Source: Fulvia fulva
Taxonomy: Eukaryota; Ascomycota; Dothideomycetes; Mycosphaerellales; Mycosphaerellaceae
Assembly: GCF_020509005.1 (NCBI RefSeq)
Contig: NC_063013.1
Coordinates: forward strand, 1,674,001 to 1,738,000
DNA length: 64,000 nucleotides
Reading direction: 5' to 3'
Shown: one piece after another, positions 30,263 through 42,000 of the stretch
How the letters are laid out: each line of letters starts with the position of its first letter
Position numbering within the stretch: the first letter of the stretch is position 1
Program-made: the position numbers and the translations under genes
The notes under the pieces: generated by a model
The model's input: only the letters and a program-made list of their open reading frames with translations
The model's database searches: none
Told to the model about the DNA's origin: nothing

Positions 30263-31772
30263 CTTGAGATGTGCCGAGTCGCTTCAGCACCGGCGCGACT
30301 GATGCTGTGTCAGGAGTGGGCTGTGCACGAAGTGCACTCTTGTGTTGGCGTTGACTGTTTTTAGCAAGAAGAATAGGTTAGAAGTCGCTGATGGAAGGCT
30401 CTTATAGCTAGCTACACCTGCAGCTGTCATCTACCCCTGTTCTAGCATGTGATGACAGAACGGCAAGTGAAGCACAAGTGAAGAGCCGTGGATGTCTGTG
30501 TCACAGAAATGAAAGCATGGGCGGCGCAATTTACCGGGCAAAAAATCTGAGGCCTCTCGGTTGGGTTTCGCAGTGACGCGCAATGCACTTTGCGCGCATC
30601 GCAGCTCTCCATGCCACGCAGTTGCGCCCCCGGGGGCTCGGGCGATTGCCGGCGCTTCAATATGAGCTGAAGCGCTCCTTCGCGTAGCCGATGTCCTGTA
30701 TATCTAGTTCTTACCGTCCGTCCAGTCAAACTGTTGAGAAAGTTTGGTCCAAGCTGCCCAACGTATTTCGTGACTGTGTTGCATCGGCTTGGGATGTGCG
30801 TGTCGTCTCGACGAAAGTGCCTATGGCCAGAATATCGAGTGTCATCTTGTCGCCTTGAAGGCTGCCCGTATCTCGAAATCTAAAGGTGAGTGCTCATTAA
30901 GCAGAGGCCAGGAAGGAGTGAGGTTGAGGGTGAGATCTCCGCGCTCCCGGAGGGGGAGCCTCGGGATCCCCGGCAGTTCCAGTGGTTCAGTCCTCAATTT
31001 CTATCTTCCGGAACTTTCCATGGCAACGGAAAGTCCTCAAGTTGGTAAGGCATAGCAACTACCTCCGGGTCGACTCTTATTGACCGAGTGTTTGAGAGCT
31101 CTCACGTGGGTCATGCTTTTCCCAAGCACAGCCTTGAACTTTACTGCGTGGGTCTTGGCGTCAAGCTGGTCAGGCCGACTGCTCGTGATTGGCACCATAC
31201 TGCTGGACAGGAAAGGTCTGTCGCCTGTGAGAGCTCAGCATCCTCTCAGACCCCATGACAGCGAAAAGGTAGCTTGGAATTTGCTGTCCAGCTGGAAGTA
31301 TAGTAGCGCAGGCCTGGCTTCGATCAAGCTCTCTCGTGGCTGGTGAGATGGGAGTATTTGGCCCATGCCACGCAGGCTAAGCTCTTGTCGTAATCGAGGA
31401 TTCCAACGGCCATCTGGCTATGCCGGAGATCCTCGAAGGCGGCCATCAGCCATAATGTCCAATTTTGGTGGTCCTGCTGGGCCAGTTGTTTGGAGAGCTT
31501 CGAGCTCACCCAAACAACTCACCAATCACAAAATTCGACATGGAAGATGTCTTTTTTTCGTGAGGACTGAGGAAATCAGCACAGAATCTGATGGCTCTGA
31601 CCATATCCTATGATAGTCCGTCTCTTTTGCATCTTCTTCCCAGCATCACCAAGATTCAAGACACGACAACTTGAGCAAATCTACCACAAGATCAGCTCAT
31701 ACAACCTCCAGCATTAAGAACCTCGTCTAATACCACAACTCACAGACCTCTACCAATCAACCAAAAATAAAA
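30263..31772. other. 1.5 kb without a recognisable gene
   Basis: Only short, unsupported frames on both strands. A minus-strand frame near 31509-31350 (QDHQNWTLWLMAAFEDLRH) looks protein-like but has no partner exon and could be a relic. The region upstream of 31773 contains the promoter of the RING gene. Confidence 0.45.
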
Positions 31773-32486
31773 ATGTCAGCCCGCCCACCCATGATGGGCC
31801 CCTTCTTCGCCTTCGGCTCCCTCCCATTTATGGACATGCACGACTGGGCCAGATCCACCTCCTACGAGTCCAGACAAAGAGAGCAAGCCAGAATTGCCCG
31901 CAAGTTCAACGAGCGACGCTACAGAGCCGAGAAAGCAGCGGCTGAAGCAAGGGCCCGGCAGCGCGAAGCCCTCCTCCAGCAAGCCAAGCTCGAGCAACGC
32001 GACTTCATCGTCGCCTCCAAGATGCCTGAGCTCGTCGAGAACCTCCGCATCGCAGCCGACGACAGACTCGAGAAGTATCTCCTCAAGCTCCGCCAGCGTG
32101 ACCATCTGGAACTCGCGTCGAGGGATATGTGGCTGATCAATCCATCGGTCTTCGACTACCAGCCCTGCGAACTCTGCCCAGATGAGATGGCCTACCCAAA
32201 GACATTGCCGTGCCGAGGCAAGCACCAGTTCTGCGAGAAGTGCATCATCAAGCGCTTCGAGGAGTCGAGCGAGAAGGTCTTGAAGTGCCCGACGTGCCGC
32301 GAGGACGTGGATCAGTGGTATATGGACCGAAAGACGAAGATTTGCAGCAAGCAGGTGAAGGCGTTCCAGAAGGCGATTAAGAAGGTGATCGTGGCGGCGG
32401 AGAAGCAGGTGGGGATCGAGAGAAAGTGGTGGTGGAGTGGACCGACGGCGGAGGAGATCGAAGCTTGGCAATTCAGAGAGTGGTGA
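31773..32486 (+). CDS. RING-finger protein (probable E3 ubiquitin ligase)
   Basis: 237 aa, intronless. A basic and coiled, Ala/Arg/Glu-rich N-terminal half (residues 25-115) is followed by a C3HC4 RING at about 131-173: C-E-L-C, then a loop to LPCRGKHQFCEKCIIKRF and a final LKCPTCRED. All eight zinc ligands are visible. A basic helical tail follows (KQVKAFQKAIKKVIVAAEK) and ends WWWSGPTAEEIEAWQFREW. The RING implies ubiquitin transfer, but target and location are unknown. There is no membrane segment. Confidence 0.85.
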   Translation: MSARPPMMGPFFAFGSLPFMDMHDWARSTSYESRQREQARIARKFNERRYRAEKAAAEARARQREALLQQAKLEQRDFIVASKMPELVENLRIAADDRLEKYLLKLRQRDHLELASRDMWLINPSVFDYQPCELCPDEMAYPKTLPCRGKHQFCEKCIIKRFEESSEKVLKCPTCREDVDQWYMDRKTKICSKQVKAFQKAIKKVIVAAEKQVGIERKWWWSGPTAEEIEAWQFREW

Positions 32487-32974
32487 AGGTCGTCTTACAG
32501 GAGGCGTGGGGTGCTGTGCGTATGAAGGTCGAGTGTGATGGCGAGGATGATCGGTGGAGGAAGGAGCGAGAGTGTCCGCGTTAGATTAGAGATTGTCGAA
32601 GGGGATGGGAATGTAGGAAGCTTGAATTTAGGCCGGTCGTGAGAGTCTCCGAGAGAAAGCATCGGCTGTGCGCTTGGAGGCGGAGTGTGACGCTCAGGAT
32701 CGACTGTTGACGGAGAGCCGAGAGTGTCAGTGTCATACTTGAGGAGTTAGTAGCACCATGCAGATACACAGACTGTCAGACCTTTCGACCCTATGTCAAC
32801 AAGCGTGCTGTACATACCAAGTCTTACTGACAAATTCGCGCAAGCGTTGCGAAATCGCGTCGTTGCTTCCACAGGACCCTACCCTCCACGGTGCGCAGCG
32901 TGCTACCCGGCTTTCAAGAACGTCCCGTCGCCTTGAAGACAAGCCACTGCACGAAGTGCCCCTTCTCCCAATGT
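32487..32974. other. Intergenic between convergent genes, no gene seen
   Basis: Lies between the 3' ends of the RING gene and the minus-strand gene that ends at 32975. Nothing recognised. Confidence 0.5.
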
Positions 32975-34666
32975 TCAGTACTTCAGCTTCTGCTTCTGTA
33001 TGTACGCCGCCTCTTTCAGGACCTCCGACAAGTCCCTTCCTTGGCAGTCCTTCTTACGTAATCCAGTAATAGCCATGAGCGCTTCTTCCTCCACGGTGTC
33101 GTCGGGAGTGACTGCCGTGATATTCACACTGAGGTCTTCAGAACTCTCACCAGCTTGGAAAGCCCGTCTCGCGTCACTTCTTGCTAGATGTCCGTTCCAT
33201 CGCCTTTGTTCCATGCTCACGAGCTTCCATAGAGCCAAAGCTGCTTTGTCTGTCTCGCTCAGTGTGGCTCCTGGCACAATGTGGGCGTGTAGTTCCTGAA
33301 ACCGAGTCGGTGGGTGGCGCCACTTCCCGTTTGAATCTGTCGAGCCAAGGGAGCCTGGTGAGTCTGGTAGATCTTTGAGATCCTGCTCCACGCGGGAGAC
33401 AGAACGCTTGGGTGTGCAGACAGGCGGTGGCGGATCGATCTCATCGTCGGAGAACGCGTGCATGGACTGCATGAGGCTGGACTGCTTTAGATCAAGGCGA
33501 TGCAGCTCGTCATACAACTTTGGCGCCTCGACATTGACGACAGGCGACTGATGCTCTGGAGTGCTCTGAAGTCCGTTGACCCGTTGAGTTGCTTCGAAGT
33601 AGATGTCAGAGACTCCATCCAGCTGCGGTATCTCAACGTTAACTGCAGAGTCGCGACGACTGTGCGCCTTTGGCGTTCCAAATCTGTCAGGGAGACCGCC
33701 AGTGCATTTGCCTTCCCACAACATCTCGAAACAGTGCAAACAGAAGCAGGTATCCTCACCCATACAAAGGTAGTAGACATTGGCCGCCAGTGCTTTCTCG
33801 CAACCTGGCCGCTGGCAGATGACGCTCTCGCCTTCCACGACAAAGCTAGTGCGCTGGAGCTGAAGCGACTTGCCATGGTGAATGTATTCATTAGCGAGAT
33901 GGAACAGCTCTTTCGAGCGAGCCAGTCTCTGTGGTCTGGCCCACTGTTCCTCTAGCTTAGCGATCTTTTCAAGAGCTCGTATGTCGATATGATCAGGGTC
34001 GTCGTTGGCGAGCGTCCCCGAATATGCGGCGCCGGGCTATAGTAACGTGGAGTCAGCCAAAGCAATGATTCCTGTGTGAGCACATGCGAGAGTTACCTGA
34101 TGACCGATGTGATACATCCGCCCATCTGCCTTGTCAACCTGCCAGTCCTGGTTCAGGCGCAGCACAGTTGTTCGGTTCTCGAGAAGCTCTTCCTCCGCCT
34201 CGATCTCATTCATGTCGATGTCGAAATCAGGTATGACGCGTTGGTAGTTCGCCTGGAAGATGGTGCTGTTGGTGGGTGTCTTTGGATATTGCACTGGCAT
34301 GGGGCTCGGTCTGTCCAGAAGGCGCAGCGCGGCTCGAGCAGCGATCTCTGCTGGTGAGCTGCCATTGATGGGTGTCCAGGCAGGGCGTACTGGCGGTGGT
34401 TCTTTGAACAAATTCTGCGGGTTGATGAAGTTCTGGACAGATCTCGGTGTTGGTAGCTTGCGCTGAGCGTTGGTGGGTGTTGTTGATAGGACAGGCTCGT
34501 ATGGATGGGTGGAGAGGCCATTAGGCGCAGATAGCGTGGACCTCATTGACGATTTTGACTGAAGGATCTGCGACGGATACCATGGTGGCGTAGAAGTGGT
34601 GGTGGTGGTGTTGTTTGCGCGTGGAGAACAAGGGTCGTAGTCGCCATTGGGCAGGAGCGGCGCCAT
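32975..34666 (-). CDS. Unknown fungal protein with a Cys-rich putative zinc-binding segment, 2 exons
   Basis: Exons complement 32975-34036 and 34097-34666 (60-nt intron, GTAACT...CTATAG) give 543 aa from the ATG at 34666 (MAPLLPNGDYDPCSPR). The first 190 residues are disordered, Pro/Thr-rich. After the splice come a helical segment (DHIDIRALEKIAKLEEQW) and a candidate zinc-binding module (VICQRPGCEKALAANVYYLC, then CFCLHCFEMLWEGKC) with seven cysteines. The rest is disordered with predicted helices near the end (TLSETDKAALALWKLVSME). I do not recognise the family. The frame is open upstream of 34666, but the first exon need not extend there. Confidence 0.7.
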
Positions 34667-35729
34667 TGTGATGCTGTTTGCGCTTCGAGCAACGAGGGCC
34701 GCGCGTTTACAAGAGGTATTGAGGCGTGTTGTTGCGTGGGTGATGAGCAAATCTGAACGCGTTGTTGAAGCGGCGGGCTCGGCGAAGAAGTCGGAGGAAG
34801 TCCACACAGCTGAACTTTTGGTCTGACTCTGTGCTCGCAGACCTGATCTGACTCTAAGCTGATAACCCAAGCATGATCGCTCAGAGATCAGTACTGAGAG
34901 ATTAGTACACATATCTTCTTCCCAACAGATGTTGTAAGCTGAACAGCCATAGCCACACGCTACTGCAGCGCGAACTTCGAATGCGCCCAAGCGCCTCCAC
35001 CAACCCATACTCCGGTCTCATTCTCATCATGATGCTCGTCCAATCTTCTCGTGACCCTCATGCCCTCCTCAATTCCCACCCCGGGGAGCGAAGTTCTTCC
35101 CTTTGACCGACTACGTGTAGCTGCCAGTGGGAAAGGCAATGTGGAAAGCCTACTCAATGTCCATGCGCAAGATGGCAGGGTGGTCAGTAGTCACAGTGGC
35201 AGCTCTCTGCCATCTAGAGTAGATGACGAGGGAGAGATGTTACCAGACCGCCCTCGTGTCTGATCCGTTGAAGAAGAGCACGTTGCCTTTGCATTTCGCT
35301 TGCTACGGTGTCATCCCGATCCCGCTGTAGCGCCGTCACTGCGCACTGAAGGACAGCGTGGAGCCTCCATCCTCGCATAGACTATCATGTCTCCGCTGCG
35401 CAGCTACACTAGAACCTGTTCGATCAAAGCCTTTGCTCCGATGACGAGGATATGAGCTCGGCGGCCACGAAAAATCATCGGAAGCCCTTGGAGATCATGG
35501 GAGACGCTGAGTTGTGATCAAATCCCATCCCGAGACCATGTCCCCAGAAATGCTTTGCCTACCGGCGAATGCAAGTGGATAACACTGTGAAAGGAGAAGG
35601 TGAAGTGCTCGCGGAACGGCGGGAGTGGTCGCGGCTTCCCGCCAAGACGGAGATCTAGACTACAAGGGTGTTCGGAACGCGCCTTCTTCGCGCAAACTAC
35701 GCGTTTGCCATCAAGATTACAGTAGATGA
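34667..35729. other. Divergent intergenic region, no gene seen
   Basis: 1.06 kb between the start of the minus-strand unknown gene and PIF1. It should contain both promoters. No specific element or RNA gene is recognised. Confidence 0.5.
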
Positions 35730-38515
35730 ATGGACTGGACGACCTCGTCTAATGCTTTGGGCGCTTATCTTTGTCTGGCGACGATTTTGGGACTCTGCTG
35801 GATGCTTATAGTACGAGGTGCGGGACAGGCTGCGTCGCGACTGCCCACTCCTCGCTCCTTGACCAGGGTGCACATTCCCACCTTCGCGACCTCGAACACA
35901 CAACAACTCCACTCTCTTGCGGCCACGCGACCGGAAACCACGATATCGACAATGCTTCGTCGCGCAGCCAACGAGCACGATCGCAAGACTGAGCAGCGCC
36001 TATCACAAACGAGTTTCGGATCGAGTCAACCACAACCAAAGGCAGCATCTCAGGCAGTAAACCCAGGATATCGAAATCCGCTGAGGCCGACCTCAGAATC
36101 TACACTCAATGGCCTGAACGGATACGGGGCACTGCGAACGGGTGGCATCAAGAGGACAGCAAGTGGTCTGGCAAAGTCGCTGGACGGCTCTTTCGAGGAT
36201 GACACAGGCAGTCAATATCGGCCGATCACAGTGGGTGGCCGGTCACCGAGCAAGAGCAATGTCGCGCAGGTCACGCAGACAGATCTATTCGACGAGAATG
36301 ACTTCGACAGCGACATTGAGCTGGAGATCGAGGAGCCCTTGCCGCAAACCAGCATAAGCTACCCCAAGCTGCCAGCACAGCCGACGGAGCGAGCAAAGGT
36401 CAATGATGCTCCCATATCTTATCCTACTCTGCCAAAGCAACAACCTCAGATCAGTCCCAGCCGGAATCTGAACACAAACGCTGGAGCGCCGGCGTCGCAG
36501 CAAGCACCGGATAGTAGTGCTCCGTTGCCTTGGTCTTCGTCGCCTGTCGAACACTTCAGCTCTGCAGCGCCGCGGGTCGGTCTGCAGCATTTTGCTTTTG
36601 ATCCACGCAACTCTCATATTTTGAAACCACCAGATGGCGCGCAACCAAAGCCTGCGAAGAGGAGGACCCTGCCGTGGCTTAAGGAAGGTGCAGAGGAATC
36701 AACACAGACAAAGCCAACACCTTTCATGAGCTCGACCACCAAGTCGAGCAACGGTATCACGAGCACATTCACACCTGCCGCGAAAGACAAGAAGGACAAG
36801 TCGCAATTCCCGTGGAACACTACCGCAAGCGCTATCAAGGATCAGCAGAAGAAGCATCGAGAGGAAGTGAGAGCGGCGAAGAAGGTTGCTGGAACAGAAG
36901 ACTCGTTGAGGACAGCAAAGAGCACTCAGAAGCGACCTGCCCGCGTCTTTCTGAGTGATGAGCAACAGCATGTGCTGGAGCTGGTCATTGAAAAGAAGAA
37001 GAGCGTCTTCTTCACTGGTTCTGCTGGTACCGGAAAGTCTGTGCTAATGCGAGAGATCATCGCATCATTACGAAATAAGTACAAGAAGGAACCAGACCGA
37101 GTCGCCGTCACAGCATCGACTGGCCTTGCTGCCTGCAACGTTGGCGGTGTCACACTGCACAGCTTTGCGGGTATTGGCCTTGGCAAGGAAGACGTCCCTG
37201 AGCTTGTCCGCAAGATTAGGAGGAACCAAAAGGCGAAACACCGATGGATGCGGACGAAGGTGCTGGTTGTTGACGAAGTTTCAATGGTGGACGGAGATAT
37301 GTTTGACAAGCTCGAGTCCATCGCGCGCCAAATCAGGAACAACCCTAGGCCATTTGGTGGCATCCAGCTTGTGATCACGGGTGATTTCTTCCAACTGCCG
37401 CCCGTGCCTGAAGCAAATCGCGGTGCCAAGTTCGCATTCGATGCCGCAACCTGGCCCACGGTTATTGAGCACACCATCGGCCTGCATCACGTGTTCCGTC
37501 AAAAGGATCCCAGTAAGTCGCAGCAACCAATCCTCTCTCGTAATTCGCTAACACCTCAACAGTCTTCGCTGGTATGTTGAACGAGATGCGAGAGGGTCGT
37601 CTCACCCAGTCGTCTATCAATGCATTCAGAAGTTTGTCTCGAGATCTGAGGTTTGAAGACATGCTTGACGCGACCGAGCTCTTCCCGACCCGCAACGAAG
37701 TCGAGAGGGCGAATCAAGAGAGACTAGTCAACCTACAAGGCCAGACCTTCCCTTTCCCAGCGAGAGACGGTGGTTCAATAACGGACAAGGCTCAACGCGA
37801 CAAGCTTCTTGCCAACTGCATGGCCCCAGAGATGATTACGCTCAAGAAGGGCGCCCAGGTCATGCTGATCAAGAACATCGACGAGACCTTGGTCAACGGC
37901 TCTATAGGTCGTGTCATTGGTTTCATGGATGAACGCCAGTTCGACAGCTATAATACTAACGAAGGTGCCTTCCTGCAGTCACCGGGAGGCACTATCCTTG
38001 GCAGCGGCGACAATGATGCACCCGATCGACCAAGCATGATGCAAGGCATTACCACCTCACGCAAGTGGCCGCTAGTCCGCTTTGCGATCGCTGATGGTAC
38101 ATGGCGAGATCTGCTCTGCGAGCCGGAAACTTGGAAGGTTGAGCTGCCGAACGGTGAGGTGCAAGCATCCCGTGCGCAGGTCCCTCTGATCCTTGCGTGG
38201 GCGCTTTCCATCCACAAAGCGCAAGGACAAACCCTTGAACGTGTCAAGGTCGATCTCGGGAAAGTCTTCGAGAAGGGCCAGGCATACGTTGCGCTCAGTC
38301 GTGCAACGAGCATGGCTGGCTTACAAGTGTTGAGATTTGATCCAAGGAAGGTCAATGCACATGAGCGGGTCAGAGCATTCTATACGAAGCTTGCACGGGT
38401 CGAGCTGGCGGATAAAAACAAGGAGAGGATGGAGAAGATCAACATGCCGAGCACAACCAATGCTGGCGATTACGAGAAGAACTTTGTTGAAGGCGACTTT
38501 GCTTGGGATGAGTGA
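35730..38515 (+). CDS. PIF1: Pif1-family 5'-3' DNA helicase, 2 exons
   Basis: Unwinds DNA, resolves G-quadruplexes and limits telomerase in the nucleus; the family also maintains mitochondrial DNA. Exons 35730-37512 and 37563-38515 (50-nt intron, branch GCTAACAC) give 911 aa. About 400 residues of disordered N-terminus precede the helicase core. Walker A is FFTGSAGTGKSVLMREI (about 430-437), Walker B is VLVVDEVSMVDGDMFDKLE, motif III is LVITGDFFQLPPV, and the C-terminal Pif1 block is SIHKAQGQTLERVKVDLGKVF with YVALSRAT. Three in-frame ATGs (35730, 35802, 35952) could give isoforms. From 35802 the N-terminus is Arg-rich and nearly free of acidic residues, like a mitochondrial presequence. Confidence 0.95.
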
Positions 38516-39011
38516 TAGTGAAAGTGTATCAAGCTATTGCTGTGAGGGTTGAAGCGATCATGGAAGCGCAATGTACGTATCTGTACAGATGACAGACCAC
38601 ATCGCCTATGTGGCATTTCTAGCACCACCTGAAACTTCTTCACCCACCTGGAATACTCCAGGTATCAACTGTGATTCCTTGACCGAACACAAGTCACACT
38701 GTGTGGGGCTGAGGATGCTAAAACGAGATCCAGCTGCGCCATGTAGCTATTGCATCGTATGAGGGATTGCAGAAGCGAGCGTATGATCATGGATGTCGCT
38801 TCAGCCTCGAACAGGTCGCCTTTCAAATTAAGAATGCTGAGGTGCTATGCTACAAGAAGACAATGCTGCGCCACCGGGATATCCAAACATCATGCATTTC
38901 TATGCTGACCCATGAGTTCATGCGAGTCGTGCAAGATTCGCACGTATATCCAAGGCCTTCCCCAAACGCCTCGTCCCAAATCAATGCATTCGATGGCCTC
39001 CCTGCATCTCC
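38516..39011. other. Intergenic between convergent PIF1 and SEC16, no gene seen
   Basis: Contains the two 3' ends. No other feature recognised. Confidence 0.5.
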
Positions 39012-42000
39012 TCATTTCGCCATCACGTCTACATACCTTTGAGCTTTCTTCTTACCCTTGACCGTGCCGCCAGCTTTCCGCTGAGCTGGCTGACCGAGCA
39101 AATCGTCAAGACTACTGGCGTTGCTCATACTAGTCGACGGACGACTGGGCGGTGCTGAAGGAGGTCGTGCTTCACTCCCGTTCAGAGCAGCGACGGCCGC
39201 AGGCATGGGAACACCGTGTTCGGATGCTGGCGTGCCAATTCGTGAAGGCGGCCCGGAGGCTGGACCGAGCGACGGTGATCCTCCGATGGAACCTGACATC
39301 GAAGGCGGACCTCGTGAGCCGAGCGAACCGACGAGACCAGCACCGCTTGCGACTCGTGAGGGTGGGCCGGAAGGAGGACCCATTATTGCCTGCGCGGCGC
39401 TGACGGCTCGACTTGGAGGTCCTCCTCGGGGAGGAGGTGGTGTTGCGGCCGCAGGGGTGGCTGCTTCTGCGCCGCCCTTTTTGTTGACCCACTTGTTGAG
39501 GTCTTTGTCGAAGTAGAAGGAGTTCTCTTCGCCCAGCTTCGCTTTGTGAACGGTTGGCATGTCTTGCGACTCTTTCTTGCCGCCGAAGAGCCCGCCTATG
39601 CCGCCGAACCAACCTTTCTTGTCGCCAGCGCCGCCCTTCGACTTGTCGCGAGCAGCGTCAGCTTCTGCAGCTTTTCTGAACGCCTCGTCTGCCTGTCGGT
39701 CTGCCTCGGCTTTTCTCGCGGCATCAGTAGCTTTTAGCATGGCATCGTCTTCATCGTCGTCCATCATGTTCCTTCTCTTCGGCTTGGTCGAGACATCATC
39801 CTCTGCCTCTTCATCTGGCTGGTAAGGCTGATATGAGGGTGGCTCGTATCCGCCGCTGCCGCTTGGAGGTTCGTAGCCACCTGAAGATGGCTCGTAGCTT
39901 GACGTGTGGGACTGGTAAACACCGCCTTCAGAGTCATTATGTGACTCGATGCCATTTGGCTTGGCGAATGGATCACTCGCTTCAGCATCGTGCGCTGGCT
40001 GCTGCTGGACGTCCGGCTGATAGCCATATGATGGGGTCTCCTCGGCCAGCAGTGGTCTTGGTTCGTAGCTGCTCTGAGAGCCAGGGAATTGCGCCGATCC
40101 TCTTCTTGAGTCTGACGAGTATGCAACGCTGTAGTCCGAAGCCGCTCTACCCGTTTCTGGTCGCGGAACACTCAATGCTTGGACCGCTGGATTGGGTGCG
40201 TAGTATGACTTTGAAGAGTATGAGGAAGAAGGCCGCTCCATCGAGGATCGCGATTGTGGTGATGCAGCTCGGTGAGGAGCGACGCCAAAGCTGCTAGCTG
40301 ATCCAGAGGACCCCGGTGCGTATCTATTCCCTGCTGCAGCTGGGGCGTACTTGCTGGGCGCGGAAGTGGGCGCAAACTGCTGTTGCGGTGGCGTCGCGGC
40401 TGCAAACGGCACGCCACCTCCCATCATCATCGGGTTGTACAAATCTTGCCCTGACCCACTTCTACTGTTGTCAGACAAGTCGCCATTGACAGCACCAAAC
40501 GGACCACTGATCATATCTTGGCTTCCCGCACCGGGTGCAGAACCCGCAGGCGTCTGATCGTCATCGCCTGATACGAATTTGGTGAACCAGCTGGACGCGC
40601 CAGACGAGACCTTGTTCATAGCACCCTTCGATAGCAGACCACTCTTGCCAGTCTGTGGTGCTTGTGACAGGAAGGCGCTGAGGTCGCTGACAGCTGTCGT
40701 GAATGTGGGGTGGTAATATGGTGAAGGCCGTGTCGTGGAAGTGTACGCCGAAGTGATGTGGTCGCAGTAGGCTTGCGCTTTGCTCTTCAATCCGTACGCG
40801 GCAAGCTCTTGCGCATGGATGAGCTTGAATGATTGCAAATGGGGTACGTACTGCGCGGAAGCACTTGGCGCCGAAAGTGAAGATGTCCATTCGTAGATCT
40901 CGGTGAGGATGATGGCGTCCAGGTCGTTGGCAAAGCTGTCAGCTGTGCTTTGGGTATTGGCACCCAGAATGACAAAGCTCGCCTCTGGATCGTCGGCGCC
41001 GGTGTGTTTGACTAGATGTCGAGCGAAAAGGAAGCAGGTATGAGCGGCTTCTGCTCTGCCATAGCTACTTAGAAGCCTGCCTAAAGCCATGAGCGATGGT
41101 GCATCGTTCGCCGTTCGGTTGCCGGCCACAAGACCAAGGGTGTCCCGCCACTGATCTAAACCCTCAAGAGGGTTGCCAGAAAACGAGCCGTCTGTCTTGG
41201 AGACCATCTGGAAGCCTGCACGTGCCGAGGGTGGAACCAGTTCGTCTACACACTCGTCCGCATTGCCTGCAAAGACTTGGTACAGTGCTGCTAGGCTTCT
41301 TGCATCGCTGCCGACAGTCTTGACTTGCGATCTCACGAACGATTGAATAATTTGTTTCCAGACTTCGGGACCCATGGTAGATGCAATGAGCATTGCATGT
41401 CCCCACAGCTTCTTCTCCTCGGCCAGCCACACGGCACGCTCGCGGTCACCTTCAAGAAGCGCTTGTCGAAGCTGAAAAACGACAGTCCTGTCAACGATAT
41501 CGGCCTGGATGCCCTGCGTGCCTGACACCGGACTCTGCAATTCCATCACTTGATTCTGTTGGGCAAGATTTGGCAGAAGTACTGCGCGGATCTCGGTTTC
41601 AATCTGCTTGCTGCCTTCGACGTGGCTGTCGTGCTCAACGAATATCTTGACAATCTTCCACAGTACCAGCTTCTCCTCGGTCCGTTTCTTGAGATCAGGA
41701 TCCATCTGGAAGTCCATTCTCACCTGTTCGGCCTTCCTTTCGAGGTCTTCAATCTTGCCAGTCATCCAAGCCACAACCTCCTTTTTCTTACCCTTCGCAC
41801 GAGCAGGTAAAGGTCCGGGAAATTTCGCGTTTCGGTCATCCATGGCCATGAAGCTGGATGCCTCCTGTGTGCTGACTGTACCCGGTGTGCACTTGACGCT
41901 AGGGATGCCGTGACCTGCCGCGTAGAAGGGTGTCTGGCGCGGAAAGCTGCTCACAATAACGCCGGATTCTCCCCATCTGAAGATCGGGTGACCTTTCCAT

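Noticed and set aside
31776..32471. 231-codon minus-strand frame opposite the RING gene
   Set aside because: Leu-rich shadow of the Glu/Lys/Ala-rich sense protein; the sense strand has all RING ligands.
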